Part shown: positions 31,649 through 42,013 of the stretch, one piece after another
Numbering within the stretch: the first letter of the stretch is position 1
How the letters are laid out: every line of letters starts with the position of its first letter
From: Thauera sp. GDN1
GTDB lineage: Bacteria > Pseudomonadota > Gammaproteobacteria > Burkholderiales > Rhodocyclaceae
Length of the DNA: 64,000 bases
Assembly (NCBI RefSeq): GCF_029223545.1
Contig: NZ_CP097870.1
Span: 3,348,001-3,412,000, forward strand
Direction: 5' to 3'
Position numbers and translations under genes: made by a program
Notes under the pieces: model-generated
Database searches by the model: none
What the model was told of the DNA's origin: nothing
What the model saw: only the letters and a program-made list of their open reading frames with translations

Positions 31649-32925
31649 ACGCTTCCTCCTCCCGCCCCGCCGCCTGGCCCGTCCCCACGCTCAACGCCCG
31701 CGACGGCGGGCTGTGGCTCGAAGACCTGCCGCTCGCCGAGATCGCCGCGCGTTTCGACACGCCCACCTATGTGTATTCGAAGGCCGCGCTGGAATCCGCC
31801 TTCGGCGCCTGGCAGCAGGCGCTGGCCGGTCGCCGCGCGCTGGTGTGCTATGCGGTCAAGGCCAACTCCAATCTCGGCATCCTGTCGGTGTTCGCCCGCC
31901 TCGGCGCCGGATTCGACATCGTCTCCGGCGGCGAGCTTGCACGCGTGCTGGCCGCAGGCGGGCGCGCGGACAAGGTGGTGTTCTCGGGCGTCGGCAAGAC
32001 GCGCGCGGAGATGCGCCAGGCGCTGGAGGCCGGCATCCGCTGCTTCAACGTCGAATCGGCCGCCGAGCTGGAGCATCTGAACGCCGTTGCCGGCGAACTC
32101 GGCAAACTGGCGCCGATCGCGCTGCGCGTCAACCCGGACGTCGATCCGAAGACGCACCCCTACATTTCCACCGGCCTCAAGGGCAACAAGTTCGGCGTCG
32201 CCTTCGCCGACGCGCCCGACCTGTACCGGCGCGCCGCCGCGCTGCCCAACCTGCGCATCAGCGGCGTCGCCTGCCACATCGGCTCGCAGCTGCTCGACCC
32301 GGCGCCGATGGCCGAGGCCGCCGAGAAGGTGCGCGACCTGGTCGATCGCCTGGCCGCCGAAGGCATCGTGCTGGAGCACATCGACCTCGGCGGCGGCCTC
32401 GGCATCCGCTATCGCGACGAGACGCCGCCCGCGGTCGCCGACTACCTCGCCCCCTTGCTGGCGGTGTTCGAAGGCCGCAAGGAGGAACTGTGCTTCGAAC
32501 CCGGGCGCTCGCTGGTCGGCAACGCCGGCCTGCTGCTGACCCGCATCGAGTACCTCAAGCCCGGCGAGACCAAGAACTTCGCGATCGTGGATGCGGCGAT
32601 GAACGACCTCGCCCGTCCGGCGCTGTACGACGCCTGGCACGAGGTGGTGGCGGTGAGCCCGCACGCCGGCGAGGCGGTCGAGTACGACATCGTGGGGCCG
32701 ATCTGCGAGAGCGGCGACTTCCTCGCCCGTGCGCGCAAGCTGGCGGTGCGCGAGGGCGACCTGCTGGCGATCCTGTCCGCCGGCGCCTACGGCATGACGA
32801 TGAGCTCCAACTACAACACCCGCCCGCGCGCGGCCGAGGTCATCGTCGATGGCGACCGGGCGCACCCGGTGCGCCAGCGCGAGGCGGTCGCCGAGTTGTT
32901 CGCGACCGAGCGCATCCTGCCCTGA
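31645..32925 (+). CDS. lysA: Diaminopimelate decarboxylase
   Basis: A 426-residue cytoplasmic PLP enzyme making lysine from meso-diaminopimelate. The PLP lysine is in VCYAVKANSNLGIL (about residue 72). FDIVSGGELARVLAAG, HIDLGGGLGIRY (phosphate-binding Gly loop) and FEPGRSLVGNAGLLLTRI follow, and GPICESGDFLA contains the active-site Cys of the dimer partner. GAYGMTMSSNYNTRPR near the end is typical. It overlaps the lptM-like gene by 4 nt. Confidence 0.96.
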   Translation: MNASSSRPAAWPVPTLNARDGGLWLEDLPLAEIAARFDTPTYVYSKAALESAFGAWQQALAGRRALVCYAVKANSNLGILSVFARLGAGFDIVSGGELARVLAAGGRADKVVFSGVGKTRAEMRQALEAGIRCFNVESAAELEHLNAVAGELGKLAPIALRVNPDVDPKTHPYISTGLKGNKFGVAFADAPDLYRRAAALPNLRISGVACHIGSQLLDPAPMAEAAEKVRDLVDRLAAEGIVLEHIDLGGGLGIRYRDETPPAVADYLAPLLAVFEGRKEELCFEPGRSLVGNAGLLLTRIEYLKPGETKNFAIVDAAMNDLARPALYDAWHEVVAVSPHAGEAVEYDIVGPICESGDFLARARKLAVREGDLLAILSAGAYGMTMSSNYNTRPRAAEVIVDGDRAHPVRQREAVAELFATERILP

Positions 32926-32929
32926 AGCC

Positions 32930-32969
32930 CGCATCCGGCGGCCGATGGTAGCGACCACGGCCGGATGCG
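32930..32969. repeat. Inverted repeat between convergent lysA and a hypothetical gene
   Basis: CGCATCCGG (32930-32938) and CCGGATGCG (32961-32969) form a 9-bp stem around a 22-nt loop that contains a second GC-rich inverted segment. It lies just after the lysA stop. No T-run follows, so a terminator role is possible but weak. Confidence 0.4.
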
Positions 32970-32977
32970 CGGCCGTC

Positions 32978-33340
32978 TCAGGCCTCGTCCGGCTCCTGCG
33001 GACGGGCGCGCGCCGCGCCCGCATCGTAGGCTTCATAGAGGGCGCGCCCGAAGGCCTTCCACGCCGGCCCGCCGTGGGTGTGAATTCCCGTTTCCGCGCT
33101 CTGGCGCATGTTGATCAACATGAGTTCGGACAGCGCGAACAGCTCGCCGGTCAGTTTTTCCTGGCGCAGCGGGCTGCGCAGCAGCTTCATCATGCAGCTC
33201 GGCGTGCAGCTCAGGGCCTGGTGCGCCAGTTCGCGCAGGCGCGCCGCATCGCTCCAGTCGAGTCCGATGGCGATGCCGCGTTTCACGATCTCGCGCTCGA
33301 GCTCGTCGGCCGTGCGCGCGTAATGCCCAAATCCACTCAT
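32978..33340 (-). CDS. Conserved-looking hypothetical protein
   Basis: A 120-residue soluble protein without signal peptide or membrane segment. Visible features are an N-terminal Asp/Glu/Arg-rich helix (about 10-45), a CTPSCMMKLLRSPLRQEKL segment with two Cys, and an HTHGGPAWKAFGRALYEAYDAG stretch. I do not recognise the family. The ATG at 33340 has a GGACGGGG purine run upstream; the frame stays open further but without a site. It is convergent with lysA and divergent from the PBP4-type gene. Confidence 0.65.
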   Translation of the reverse strand: MSGFGHYARTADELEREIVKRGIAIGLDWSDAARLRELAHQALSCTPSCMMKLLRSPLRQEKLTGELFALSELMLINMRQSAETGIHTHGGPAWKAFGRALYEAYDAGAARARPQEPDEA

Positions 33341-33511
33341 AATCCCCGTCCGTCGCGGCGCCCCACCACCGAGCGGATGCGCGGCGCCTGCTGCACTGCA
33401 TAAATTAACATGCGGAATGCCGCCTCGCCTAATCGCGACCGATCCGGAGTTTCCCGCAGTTGCCGGCTTTTCCTGCCCTTGATCATGCCGATTGGAATCA
33501 TTTTTGCGCAT

Positions 33512-34936
33512 ATGGGCCGATCATTGATCGTCGCCCTGGCCCTTCTTGCACCGCAGCATTCCAGCGCCAGCGACCGGCTGCCGCCGGCAGTGCAACTGGC
33601 GCTGGACGAGGCCCGCATTCCGCTCGAGGCGGTGTCGGTATGGACGCAGCAAGTCGATGCCGCAGCGCCCACGCTTGCGATCAATGCCGACCGGCCGATG
33701 AATCCGGCTTCGGTGATGAAGCTGGTGACCGCGTTCGCCGCACTCGAGCGCCTCGGGCCGGCGCACACCTGGCGCACCCGCATCGCCACCCGCGGCGCCG
33801 TCCGCAATGGTGTGCTGGAGGGCGATCTGTTCCTGGTCGGCGGCGGCGACCCGATGCTCGGCCATGACCGCCTGTGGAAGCTGCTGCGCCGGCTGCGCGC
33901 GCTGGGGGTCGAGCGCATCGCCGGCGACATCGTGCTCGACGGCTCGGTGCTGCGCCTTCCGCCCCACGACCCCGACGCCTTCGACGGCCGCGGCCTGCGC
34001 CCCTACAACAGCGGCCCGCACGGCCTGCTGCTCAACTACAACACGCTGCTGCTCGGTCTGTATCCGGGCAAGGCGGCCAACGAACCGGTCACGCTGGCCG
34101 CCGAGCCGCCGCTGGCGGGCTTCGTGATCGACAACCGCATCCTGACCTCGGATGCGCCCTGCGGCACCTGGTACGCCGACCTGCAGGCGAGCATCGACGG
34201 CGGCCGGCGCCTGGTGCTGAGCGGCAGCCTGCCCGCCGCCTGCGGCCCCCGCACCTGGAGCGCCGCGCCCCTGCCGCCGGCCGAGTTCGGCGCCGCACTG
34301 GTAAGCACGCTATGGAGCGAGGTGGGCGGCCGGCTGGGCGGCAGCGTCCGCGCGGGCACGACCCCGACCGAAGCGCAGGAACTGTTCGCCGACGATTCCC
34401 CCGCGCTGGCCGAGGTCGTCCGCGAGATGAACAAGTGGTCGAGCAACGTGATCGCCCGCCAGTTGCTGGCGACGCTGGGTGCGGGGCTTCCGGCCGACGC
34501 GCCGCCGCTGGCGGACATGGTCGCAGGCGGCGCCCGCATGGCCGGCGAGTTGCTGGCCGCCGCGGGCATCGGCACCGAGGGACTGGTGATCGAGAACGGC
34601 TCCGGCCTGTCGCGGACCGAGCGCATCCGGGCCGACAGCCTGGGCAGGCTGCTGATCGCGGCCTGGCAACGGCCGTGGATGCCGGAATACATCGCCGCCC
34701 TGCCCGTCGCCGGCGTGGACGGAACCGCGCGCGGCCGGCTGCGCGACAGCCCGGCGAGCGGCCAGGCACACATCAAGACCGGAACCCTGAACGGCGTACG
34801 CGCGATGGCCGGCTACCTGCTCGACCGCCACGGCCGCCGCCACGCGGTGGTCATGATGGTCAATCACGCGGAGGCGCCGAACAGCGCCGCCGCGCTCGAT
34901 GCGCTGATGGAATGGCTGTGGGCGGGCGCGGGGTGA
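33512..34936 (+). CDS. dacB: D-alanyl-D-alanine carboxypeptidase/endopeptidase, PBP4 family
   Basis: A 474-residue periplasmic serine peptidase of the S13 family that trims or opens peptidoglycan cross-links. A signal peptide is seen (MGRSLIVALALLAPQHSSAS). The three penicillin-binding motifs are in order: NPASVMKLVTA (Ser-x-x-Lys, about residue 70), NKWSSNVIARQ (Ser-x-Asn) and AHIKTGTLNGVRAMAGY (Lys-Thr-Gly). The large insert between the first two motifs is typical of PBP4. The start is uncertain: ATG at 33485 would lengthen the signal by nine residues; neither has a strong ribosome site. Confidence 0.88.
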   Translation: MGRSLIVALALLAPQHSSASDRLPPAVQLALDEARIPLEAVSVWTQQVDAAAPTLAINADRPMNPASVMKLVTAFAALERLGPAHTWRTRIATRGAVRNGVLEGDLFLVGGGDPMLGHDRLWKLLRRLRALGVERIAGDIVLDGSVLRLPPHDPDAFDGRGLRPYNSGPHGLLLNYNTLLLGLYPGKAANEPVTLAAEPPLAGFVIDNRILTSDAPCGTWYADLQASIDGGRRLVLSGSLPAACGPRTWSAAPLPPAEFGAALVSTLWSEVGGRLGGSVRAGTTPTEAQELFADDSPALAEVVREMNKWSSNVIARQLLATLGAGLPADAPPLADMVAGGARMAGELLAAAGIGTEGLVIENGSGLSRTERIRADSLGRLLIAAWQRPWMPEYIAALPVAGVDGTARGRLRDSPASGQAHIKTGTLNGVRAMAGYLLDRHGRRHAVVMMVNHAEAPNSAAALDALMEWLWAGAG

Positions 34937-34996
34937 ATGCCGGCCGGGACGAGCATGCCCGCCCCGACCACCCGCTTTCTGGCTACGCCCGCCCCC

Positions 34997-35410
34997 TCAC
35001 GGCATCGGCAGCGGCCGGCGCTGGATCAGCACCCACCAGCCGCGCACGATGCGGTACAGGATCCACAGCCCGGCGAGCAGCAGCACCGCGATCGCGAACG
35101 GGACGCCAATCACGGTGATCACCATCAGCACCGACACGGCGATCCACATCACCGCGAACCAGAAGGTGCGGATCTGCCAGCGGAAATGGCTCTCCAGCCA
35201 GGTGCCGCGCACCGCCGCCTGGTTCCAGTAATTCAGGATCACCGCGGCGATCGAGGGCAGGCTGGCGACGAAGCTGAAGATGATCGTCGCCGACCCCACC
35301 ACCGCCGAGAACACCGCGAAGGCGTGCAGCGCATAGACCAGGTGGGTGACGGTGACCATGTTCTCGGACGGCTGGCCGGCCTCGAGCGGGGCGGGATAGG
35401 AAGTGCTCAT
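34997..35410 (-). CDS. Small inner-membrane protein, DUF4870-like
   Basis: A 137-residue protein with three hydrophobic stretches, at about residues 20-60, 84-103 and 104-125. The pattern (VTHLVYALHAFAVFS, then FWFAVMWIAVSVLMVITVIG, then a WxLYRIVRGW turn) resembles the DUF4870 family of unknown function. The start at 35410 follows an AAGGAG site with good spacing. It lies between the PBP4-type gene (convergent) and ubiD, with no obvious operon partner. Confidence 0.7.
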   Translation of the reverse strand: MSTSYPAPLEAGQPSENMVTVTHLVYALHAFAVFSAVVGSATIIFSFVASLPSIAAVILNYWNQAAVRGTWLESHFRWQIRTFWFAVMWIAVSVLMVITVIGVPFAIAVLLLAGLWILYRIVRGWWVLIQRRPLPMP

Positions 35411-35567
35411 CGATTCTCCTTGCACGGAAGCCCGCGCCGGGACTGCCCCCAGCGCATGACAAAGGCTTCGACCGCGGACCATGCCGCGCGTTCGGTTGCA
35501 ATGCAACAACAAGACGTAACGCGGCCCCCTTCTGGCGCGGGCGGGAAAGGCCGACTCCGCCGCCGCG

Positions 35568-37058
35568 CTAAAGCCCCAGCTCGCCCCACATCGCGTCCAC
35601 CTTCGCCTTCACCGCCGCATCCATGACGATCGGCGTGCCCCACTCGCGGCTGGTCTCGCCCGGCCACTTGTTGGTCGCGTCCAGCCCCATCTTGCTGCCC
35701 AGGCCGGCGACCGGGCTGGCGAAGTCGAGGTAGTCGATCGGCGTGTTGTCGACCAGCGTGGTGTCGCGGGTGGCGTCCATGCGCGTGGTCAGCGCCCAGA
35801 TCACCTCCTTCCAGTCGCGGATGTTCACGTCCTCGTCCACCACGATGATGAACTTGGTGTACATGAACTGGCGCAGGAAGCTCCAGATGCCGAACATCAC
35901 GCGCTTGGCGTGGCCCGGGTACTGCTTGCGGATGCTGACCACCGCCAGGCGGTACGAGCAGCCCTCCGGCGGCAGGTAGAAATCCACGATCTCGGTGAAC
36001 TGCTTCTGCAGCAGCGGCACGAAGACCTCGTTGAGCGCCACGCCCAGCATCGCCGGCTCGTCGGGCGGCTTGCCGGTGTAGGTGCTGTGGTAGATCGGAT
36101 CGCGGCGCATGGTGATGCGCTCGATCGTGAACACCGGGAAGTCCGAGACCTCGTTGTAATAGCCGGTGTGGTCGCCGTAAGGGCCTTCCGGCGCCATGTC
36201 GTCCGCATGGATCACGCCCTCGAGCACGATCTCGGCCGAGGCCGGCACCTGCAGCTCGTTGCCGAGGCACTTCACCAGTTCGGTCTTGGCACCGCGCAAG
36301 AGGCCGGCGAACTGATATTCGGAGATCGAGTCCGGCACCGGCGTCACCGCGCCGAGGATGGTCGCCGGGTCGCAGCCGAGCACCACCGAAACCGGGAAGG
36401 CTTCGCCCGGATGCGCGCGCTGGTGCTCGAGAAAGTCGAGCGCCCCGCCGCGGTGCGCCAGCCAGCGCATGATCACGCGATTGCGGCCGATGACCTGCTG
36501 GCGGTAGATGCCCAGGTTCTGGCGCTTCTTGTGCGGCCCGCGCGTCACCACCAGGCCCCAGGTGATCAGCGGCGCGGCGTCGCCCGGCCAGCAGTGCTGG
36601 ATGGGCAGCTTCGCCAGGTCGACCTCGTCCCCCTCCCACACCACCTGCTGGCAGGGCGCGGAACGCACTTCCTTCGGTGCCATGTTGAGCACCTGCTTGA
36701 GCACCGGCAGCTTCTCCCAGGCGTCCTTCAGGCCCTTGGGCGGCTCGGGTTCCTTGAGGTAGGCGAGCAGCTTGCCGACCTCGCGCAGCGGCGTGCTCCA
36801 GTTGCCGTCGGCGACGTCCTCGCCCATGCCCATCGCCACCCGCTGCGGGGTACCGAACAGGTTGGCGAGCACGGGAATCGCCTGCGGCACGCCTTTCGTC
36901 ATCGGCTTCTCGAACAGCAAGGCGGGGCCGCCGGCACGCAGCACGCGGTCGGCGATCTCGGTCATCTCGAGATGGGTGTCGACCGGGACGGTGATGCGCT
37001 TGAGCTCGCCGCGGGCTTCGAGCTGGCTGATGAAGTCGCGCAGGTCGTCGTATTTCAT
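35568..37058 (-). CDS. ubiD: 4-hydroxy-3-polyprenylbenzoate decarboxylase (UbiD)
   Basis: A 496-residue prenylated-FMN-dependent decarboxylase acting after UbiA in ubiquinone synthesis. It starts [22 protein letters not shown] and includes [44 protein letters not shown] with the conserved Glu/Asp region, and [23 protein letters not shown]. All are typical of UbiD proteins of this length. The partner flavin prenyltransferase UbiX is not in the window, while ubiC and ubiA lie about 1.4 kb further on the same strand. Other UbiD paralogues in Rhodocyclales act on aromatic acids, but the gene's neighbours favour ubiquinone synthesis. Confidence 0.9.
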   Translation of the reverse strand: MKYDDLRDFISQLEARGELKRITVPVDTHLEMTEIADRVLRAGGPALLFEKPMTKGVPQAIPVLANLFGTPQRVAMGMGEDVADGNWSTPLREVGKLLAYLKEPEPPKGLKDAWEKLPVLKQVLNMAPKEVRSAPCQQVVWEGDEVDLAKLPIQHCWPGDAAPLITWGLVVTRGPHKKRQNLGIYRQQVIGRNRVIMRWLAHRGGALDFLEHQRAHPGEAFPVSVVLGCDPATILGAVTPVPDSISEYQFAGLLRGAKTELVKCLGNELQVPASAEIVLEGVIHADDMAPEGPYGDHTGYYNEVSDFPVFTIERITMRRDPIYHSTYTGKPPDEPAMLGVALNEVFVPLLQKQFTEIVDFYLPPEGCSYRLAVVSIRKQYPGHAKRVMFGIWSFLRQFMYTKFIIVVDEDVNIRDWKEVIWALTTRMDATRDTTLVDNTPIDYLDFASPVAGLGSKMGLDATNKWPGETSREWGTPIVMDAAVKAKVDAMWGELGL

Positions 37059-37145
37059 TCGGGCGTCTCGTGGTGGATGCGTGGCACGGGCATGCATTGA
37101 CGCGCCCGCCGGCGCGAAGTTGCAGCCGCGCCGGGATGCGCGCGT

Positions 37146-37970
37146 TCAGCGCTGCGCGTTGATCGCGTCGCGGGTATCGAGCGCGACCTTGCGCGCGGCC
37201 TCGGCGAAATCCTCGCCCTTGCCCGCATACAGGATGGCGCGCGAGGAATTGATCATCAGCCCCGTGCCGTTCGCGGTCCGGCCGGCCGCCAGGGTCGCGG
37301 CGATGTCGCCGCCCTGCGCGCCGATCCCGGGCACCAGCAGCGGCAGGTCGCCGGTAAGCTCGCGCACGCGCGCGATCTCGGCGGGGAAGGTGGCGCCGAC
37401 CACCAGGCCGCAGTTGCCGCTTGCGTTCCAGTCCTCGGCGACCGTGCGCGCGACATATTCAAAAAGCTTCATGCGCCCACGGGGCGTCTCGACTTCGAGG
37501 AACTGCAGGTCCGAGCCGCCGGGGTTGGAGGTGCGGCAGAGCAGGATCACGCCCTTGTCGGGCCATGCCAGGTAGGGATCGACCGAATCGCGCCCCATGT
37601 AGGGATTGACCGTGATCGCGTCGGCCTTGAAGCGCTCGAAGGCCTCGATGGCGTACTGCTCCGCGGTGCTGCCGATGTCGCCGCGCTTGGCGTCGAGGAT
37701 CACCGGGGTGGCGGGATGGACGGCGTGGATGTGTTCGATCAGCGCCTCGAGCTGGTCCTCGGCGCGGTGCGCGGCGAAGTAGGCGATCTGCGGCTTGAAG
37801 CAGCACGCGAGGTCGGCGGTGGCGTCGACGATGGCCTTGCAGAACTCGAGGATGGCGTCCGGCCTGCCCTGCAGGTGGGCGGGGAACTTGGCGGGATCGG
37901 GATCGAGGCCGACGCAGAGCAGGCTGTCGCGCTGCTGCCACGCAGCCTTCAGGGCAGTCATGAAATGCAT
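37146..37970 (-). CDS. pyrF: Orotidine 5'-phosphate decarboxylase
   Basis: A 274-residue cytoplasmic enzyme making UMP from orotidine monophosphate, the last step of pyrimidine synthesis. The catalytic segment [18 protein letters not shown] contains the Asp-Lys-Asp triad; [11 protein letters not shown] at the N-terminus and [12 protein letters not shown] in the phosphate-binding part are conserved. Length fits the longer type 2 (mycobacterial/betaproteobacterial) subfamily rather than the 230-residue form. The gap to ubiD is about 90 bp, so coupling is uncertain. Confidence 0.95.
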   Translation of the reverse strand: MHFMTALKAAWQQRDSLLCVGLDPDPAKFPAHLQGRPDAILEFCKAIVDATADLACCFKPQIAYFAAHRAEDQLEALIEHIHAVHPATPVILDAKRGDIGSTAEQYAIEAFERFKADAITVNPYMGRDSVDPYLAWPDKGVILLCRTSNPGGSDLQFLEVETPRGRMKLFEYVARTVAEDWNASGNCGLVVGATFPAEIARVRELTGDLPLLVPGIGAQGGDIAATLAAGRTANGTGLMINSSRAILYAGKGEDFAEAARKVALDTRDAINAQR

Positions 37971-38061
37971 GGAAAGGTCCTGGATGGGTGCGGCACGAAT
38001 GATAAGCCGGATCGCCCACCCAGGGCGCGCGCCCGCAGCGCGGCGGGCCTCGGGGGCGGCT

Positions 38062-38307
38062 TCAGATGCCGAGGATCTTCATCGCCTTGGCCAGCGTGTC
38101 GATCGACTCCTGGTGCTTGCCGGCCTTGTGATGGACCTCGCCGTCGATGCGGTACTGCTTCACCTGCGCCAGCTGCTGCTGGCTGAGCTGCGGATTGGCG
38201 GCGAGCGCCTCGTCGATCTTCTTCATGTCCGCCGGGCAGTGGAAGGCAAAGGCGGAGGTCGACAGCAGGCCGACGCACAACCCGGTCACGAGCGTGTTGG
38301 CTTTCAT
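38062..38307 (-). CDS. Small exported hypothetical protein
   Basis: An 81-residue protein with a signal peptide ([21 protein letters not shown], cleavage about residue 21). The mature part, about 60 residues, begins [14 protein letters not shown] and continues as amphipathic helices with [22 protein letters not shown], which resembles one short TPR-like helical pair. A strong AAGGAG site precedes the ATG. Single Cys in the mature part. I do not know its role. It lies between pyrF and ubiA, all on the minus strand. Confidence 0.7.
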   Translation of the reverse strand: MKANTLVTGLCVGLLSTSAFAFHCPADMKKIDEALAANPQLSQQQLAQVKQYRIDGEVHHKAGKHQESIDTLAKAMKILGI

Positions 38308-38387
38308 CCTGGTCTCCTTGGGGGGCGGGCAGACTGCCCGCTTTCCGTTGACCGGCCCGTGCGCGCCGGGTTTCCCCCGCAGGGCGA

Positions 38388-39263
38388 TCAGCGCGCCAGC
38401 AGGTCGACCACCAGGCCGGCGAAGATCACGCCGCCGACCCAGTTGTTGTGGCGGAAGGCCTTGAAGCACGCGGCGCGTTCGCGGCCGCGGATCAGGGTGT
38501 AGTGGTAAGCGGCGAGCACGCAGGCCGCGACCAGGCCGAGGTACCACGCCACGCCGAGCCCGGCCATCACGCCCACGACCGCGAGCAGTGCGAAGGTGGC
38601 GGCGTAGCACAGCATCACCGCCAGCACGTCGTGGCGACCGAAGGTGATCGCCGAGGTCCTGATGCCGATCTTGAGATCGTCCGGGCGATCGACCATCGCA
38701 TATTCGGTGTCGTAGGCCACGGCCCAGAACACGTTGGCGAGCAGCATCAGCCAGGCGACCGCCGGCACCTCGCCGGCGACCGCGGCGAACCCCATCGGGA
38801 TGCCGAAGCCGAACGCGATGCCCAGATAGGCCTGCGGGATGGCGAAGAAGCGCTTGGTGAAGGGGTAGCTCGCGGCAAGGAACAGGGCGGGCACCGACAG
38901 CCAGATGACCAGCGGGTCCAGCGGCAGAATCAGCACGAAGGACAGCAGCGACAGCCCCGCCGCCAGCAGCAGGGCCTCGCGCGTGCTGACCGACTTCGTG
39001 GCGAGCGGGCGGTTCTTCGTGCGCTCGACGTGGCCGTCGAAGTCGCGATCGGCATAGTCGTTGATCACGCAGCCGGCCGAGCGCATCAGGAAGGTGCCGA
39101 TCGCGAAGATCACCAGGATGTGCAGCGGCGGCGCCCCCTCGGCCGCCAGCCACAGCGCCCACAGCGTGGGCCACAGCAGCAGCAGGGTGCCGATCGGCTT
39201 GTCGACCCGCATCAGGCGGATATAGTGGGGCAGCTTGTCGTTCAGGCTCATGCCGGACGTCAT
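38388..39263 (-). CDS. ubiA: 4-hydroxybenzoate octaprenyltransferase
   Basis: A 291-residue polytopic inner-membrane enzyme attaching a polyprenyl chain to 4-hydroxybenzoate. It has about eight membrane segments and the two Asp-rich substrate motifs: [22 protein letters not shown] (first) and [21 protein letters not shown] (second). The start overlaps the ubiC stop (ATGA), so ubiC-ubiA are translated together, giving successive pathway steps. A second in-frame ATG at 39251 is a possible alternative start. Confidence 0.95.
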   Translation of the reverse strand: MTSGMSLNDKLPHYIRLMRVDKPIGTLLLLWPTLWALWLAAEGAPPLHILVIFAIGTFLMRSAGCVINDYADRDFDGHVERTKNRPLATKSVSTREALLLAAGLSLLSFVLILPLDPLVIWLSVPALFLAASYPFTKRFFAIPQAYLGIAFGFGIPMGFAAVAGEVPAVAWLMLLANVFWAVAYDTEYAMVDRPDDLKIGIRTSAITFGRHDVLAVMLCYAATFALLAVVGVMAGLGVAWYLGLVAACVLAAYHYTLIRGRERAACFKAFRHNNWVGGVIFAGLVVDLLAR

Positions 39264-39853
39264 CGGGGCAATTCCAGGATTTCGGGGAGAAAGGCTTCGC
39301 TGACCATCAGCGCGCTGCCGCGCAGCAGGAAGACGGAGCGCCGCGCCCACAGGCTGCGCGGCACGGACTGCGCGGGCGCGTAGCGGGAGAGCGCGGCCCG
39401 GGCGCGATGATACCGCGCATCGCGCCCGTCCAGACGCCGGCAGGCCAGCGGCAGGCGGCTGATCGCCGGGTCGGAGAACAGCGCCTGGCCGAGCGGCCGC
39501 GAGCCGATGCCGTGAAAGAGGTTCCACGCCCCGCGCACGTTGCGCCGCGGCAGTAGCGAGCGCGCGAACACCACCGGCCGGCCATCGGCCACCAGCAGCA
39601 CCTCGCGCACCCAGGCGCGCTCGCCCGGTCGCAGGCCGAGCAGCACGGCCTCGTCGCGATGCACCGGTCCCAGGTGCTGGCCCACCACCTGCACCGCGAA
39701 GCGCTCGCAGCGCGCACGGATGCGCGCGGTCAGCGAGCCGGCATCGCGCAGCCAGGGCAGCAGCGCAGCCGGCAGCGCGGCGCGCGGCGGGTGGCCGAGC
39801 CAGGTCTCGTGGCGCGGACCGGTATGCATCGGAAAGGCGATCAGCGGACGCAT
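39260..39853 (-). CDS. ubiC: Chorismate--pyruvate lyase
   Basis: A 197-residue enzyme releasing 4-hydroxybenzoate from chorismate, the first committed step of ubiquinone synthesis. The family is short and weakly conserved; here [26 protein letters not shown] contains the core Arg/Glu segment of the active site and [17 protein letters not shown] follows in the expected place. The position directly before ubiA supports the assignment. The product flows to UbiA and UbiD, encoded nearby. Confidence 0.9.
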   Translation of the reverse strand: MRPLIAFPMHTGPRHETWLGHPPRAALPAALLPWLRDAGSLTARIRARCERFAVQVVGQHLGPVHRDEAVLLGLRPGERAWVREVLLVADGRPVVFARSLLPRRNVRGAWNLFHGIGSRPLGQALFSDPAISRLPLACRRLDGRDARYHRARAALSRYAPAQSVPRSLWARRSVFLLRGSALMVSEAFLPEILELPR

Positions 39854-39944
39854 GGGGCGGGGAGAGGATCAGCGCGCAGCGCGGCGCAATGGGCGCCGGC
39901 GCGGGAAGGAGGCGCAAGGGAGGGTGCAGCGGACATCGGGGCGT

Positions 39945-41999
39945 TCATGCGCGCAACAAGGCCTCGCGCCCGCCCAGCCAGCGCAGCATCAGCGCCTGTG
40001 CCGTGGCGGGCTCATGGGCGAGCAGTTCCTCGGCGAGTTCGCGCGCGGGCTCGATCAGCTCCGCATCGGCCTCGAGGTCGGCGTAGCGCAGCAGCGGCAC
40101 CCCGCTCTGGCGCGCGCCGACGAATTCGCCCGGTCCGCGGATGTGCAGGTCCTCGCGTGCGATCGCGAAGCCGTCGGTGTTCTCGTAGATGACCTTGAGC
40201 CGCGCGCGCCCGGTCTCGGACAGGGGCTGGGCATAGATCAGGATGCATTCGGATTCGGCGGTGCCGCGCCCGACCCGGCCGCGCAGCTGGTGGAGCTGGG
40301 CGAGACCGAAACGCTCGGCGTGCTCGATCACCATCAGGCTGGCGTTGGGGACGTCCACGCCGACCTCGATCACCGTGGTCGACACCAGCACGTCGAGCTC
40401 GCCCGCAGAGAACGCCGCCATGGTGGCGGATTTCTCGTCGTTCCTGAGCCTGCCATGGACGAGGCCGACGCGCAGTTCGGGCAGCGCCTCGAGCAGGGCG
40501 GCGAAGGTGTCCTGCGCGGTCTGCAGCTGCAGGGCCTCGGATTCCTCGATCAGCGGGCACACCCAGTAGGCCTGGCGCCCGCCCAGGCAGGCCTCGCGCA
40601 GGCGGGCGATGACCTGCTCGCGGCGAGCATCCGACACCAGCCGGGTGCGGATCGGCGTGCGCCCGGGCGGCAGCTCGTCGAGCACGGAGACGTCGAGATC
40701 GGCGTAATGCGTCATCGCCAGCGTGCGCGGGATCGGCGTCGCCGACATCATCAGCATGTGCGGGCGCCTGCCCTCGTCACCCTTCTCGCGCAAGGCCAGG
40801 CGCTGGCGTACGCCGAAGCGGTGCTGCTCGTCGACCACCGCGAGCGCCAGGCGCGGCAGCGTCACCGGATCCTCGATCAGTGCGTGCGTCCCGACCGCGA
40901 GCAGGATCTCGCCGCTCGCCAGGCGCGCGAGCTCGGCCTCGCGTTCGCGCTTCCTGCGGCTGCCCGACAGCCAGGCCACCTCCAGCCCGAGCGGCGCCAG
41001 CCACGCCGAGAGCTTCTTCCAGTGCTGCTCGGCGAGGATCTCGGTCGGTGCCATCATCGCGGCCTGCCAGCCGTTCTCGACCGCCTGCAGCATCGCGAGC
41101 GCGGCAACCAGGGTCTTGCCCGAGCCGACGTCGCCCTGCAGCAGGCGCTGCATCGGGTGCGGCGCGGCGAGATCGGCGGCGATCTCGGACTGGGCACGGG
41201 CCTGGGCGCCGGTCGGGCGGAAGGGCAGGCTGGCGAGCAGCGCCGCGGTGAGTTCGCCCCGCGCCGGCAGCGCGACCGCGGAACGCGCGCGACGCGCGAG
41301 ATAGGCGCGCCGCAGCGACATCTGCTGCACCAGCAGTTCCTCGAACTTCATCCGCCGCCAGGCGGGATGTGCGCGGCTTTCCAGCGCATGGGGATCGGCG
41401 TCGGGGGTCGGATGATGCAGCGCGCGCAGCGACTCGGCGAAGCCGGGCAGGCCCAGGCGGCGCAGCCAGTCGACAGGGAGCAGCTCGTCGAGCGCCTCTG
41501 TCCGCAGCGCGTGGTCGACCAGTTTGCGCAGCGTCGCCTGGCCGACGCCGGAGGTGGTCGGATAGACCGGGGTCAGCGCCTCGGGCAGCGCTTCGCCCGC
41601 CTCCACGCTGCGCACGCGCGGATGCACCATCTCGTCGCCGAAGAAGCCGCCGCGAACCTCGCCGAACAGGCGCACCCGGCGTCCAGGCGCGAGCTGTTTC
41701 TGCTGCGAGGGATAGAAGTTCAGCCAGCGCGCCACCAGCGTGCCGCTGCCGTCGCCCACCCGCACCACGAGCTGGCGCCGCGGGCGCAGGCTGACTTCAG
41801 CCGACAGCACCTCACCCTCGATCTGCGCCGGGAAGCCGGGACGGGTGACGGAGATCGGTGTCAGCCGGGTCTCGTCCTCGTAGCGCAGCGGCAGGTGCAG
41901 CAGCAGGTCGCGCGGACCGCGCAGGTCGAGCTTCGCGAGCCGGCCGGCAAGCTGCTGGCCGACACCGCCCCAGGCCCGCGGCGATTCCACTGCCCCCAC
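39945..41999 (-). CDS. recG: ATP-dependent DNA helicase RecG
   Basis: A 684-residue helicase that reverses stalled replication forks and remodels branched DNA. The N-terminal wedge/OB domain is visible (LLHLPLRYEDETRLTPI onward), followed by the helicase core: LLQGDVGSGKTLVAALAML (Walker A), VVDEQHRFGVRQRLAL (DExH-type motif II), MSATPIPRTLAM (III) and HQLRGRVGRGTAESECIL (VI). There is no ATG near the expected N-terminus; I chose GTG at 41999, with GTG at 41990 as an alternative. It lies 14 nt after ridA on the same strand. Confidence 0.94.
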   Translation of the reverse strand: MGAVESPRAWGGVGQQLAGRLAKLDLRGPRDLLLHLPLRYEDETRLTPISVTRPGFPAQIEGEVLSAEVSLRPRRQLVVRVGDGSGTLVARWLNFYPSQQKQLAPGRRVRLFGEVRGGFFGDEMVHPRVRSVEAGEALPEALTPVYPTTSGVGQATLRKLVDHALRTEALDELLPVDWLRRLGLPGFAESLRALHHPTPDADPHALESRAHPAWRRMKFEELLVQQMSLRRAYLARRARSAVALPARGELTAALLASLPFRPTGAQARAQSEIAADLAAPHPMQRLLQGDVGSGKTLVAALAMLQAVENGWQAAMMAPTEILAEQHWKKLSAWLAPLGLEVAWLSGSRRKREREAELARLASGEILLAVGTHALIEDPVTLPRLALAVVDEQHRFGVRQRLALREKGDEGRRPHMLMMSATPIPRTLAMTHYADLDVSVLDELPPGRTPIRTRLVSDARREQVIARLREACLGGRQAYWVCPLIEESEALQLQTAQDTFAALLEALPELRVGLVHGRLRNDEKSATMAAFSAGELDVLVSTTVIEVGVDVPNASLMVIEHAERFGLAQLHQLRGRVGRGTAESECILIYAQPLSETGRARLKVIYENTDGFAIAREDLHIRGPGEFVGARQSGVPLLRYADLEADAELIEPARELAEELLAHEPATAQALMLRWLGGREALLRA

Positions 42000-42013
42000 T
42001 GCCTGGCAGACGC

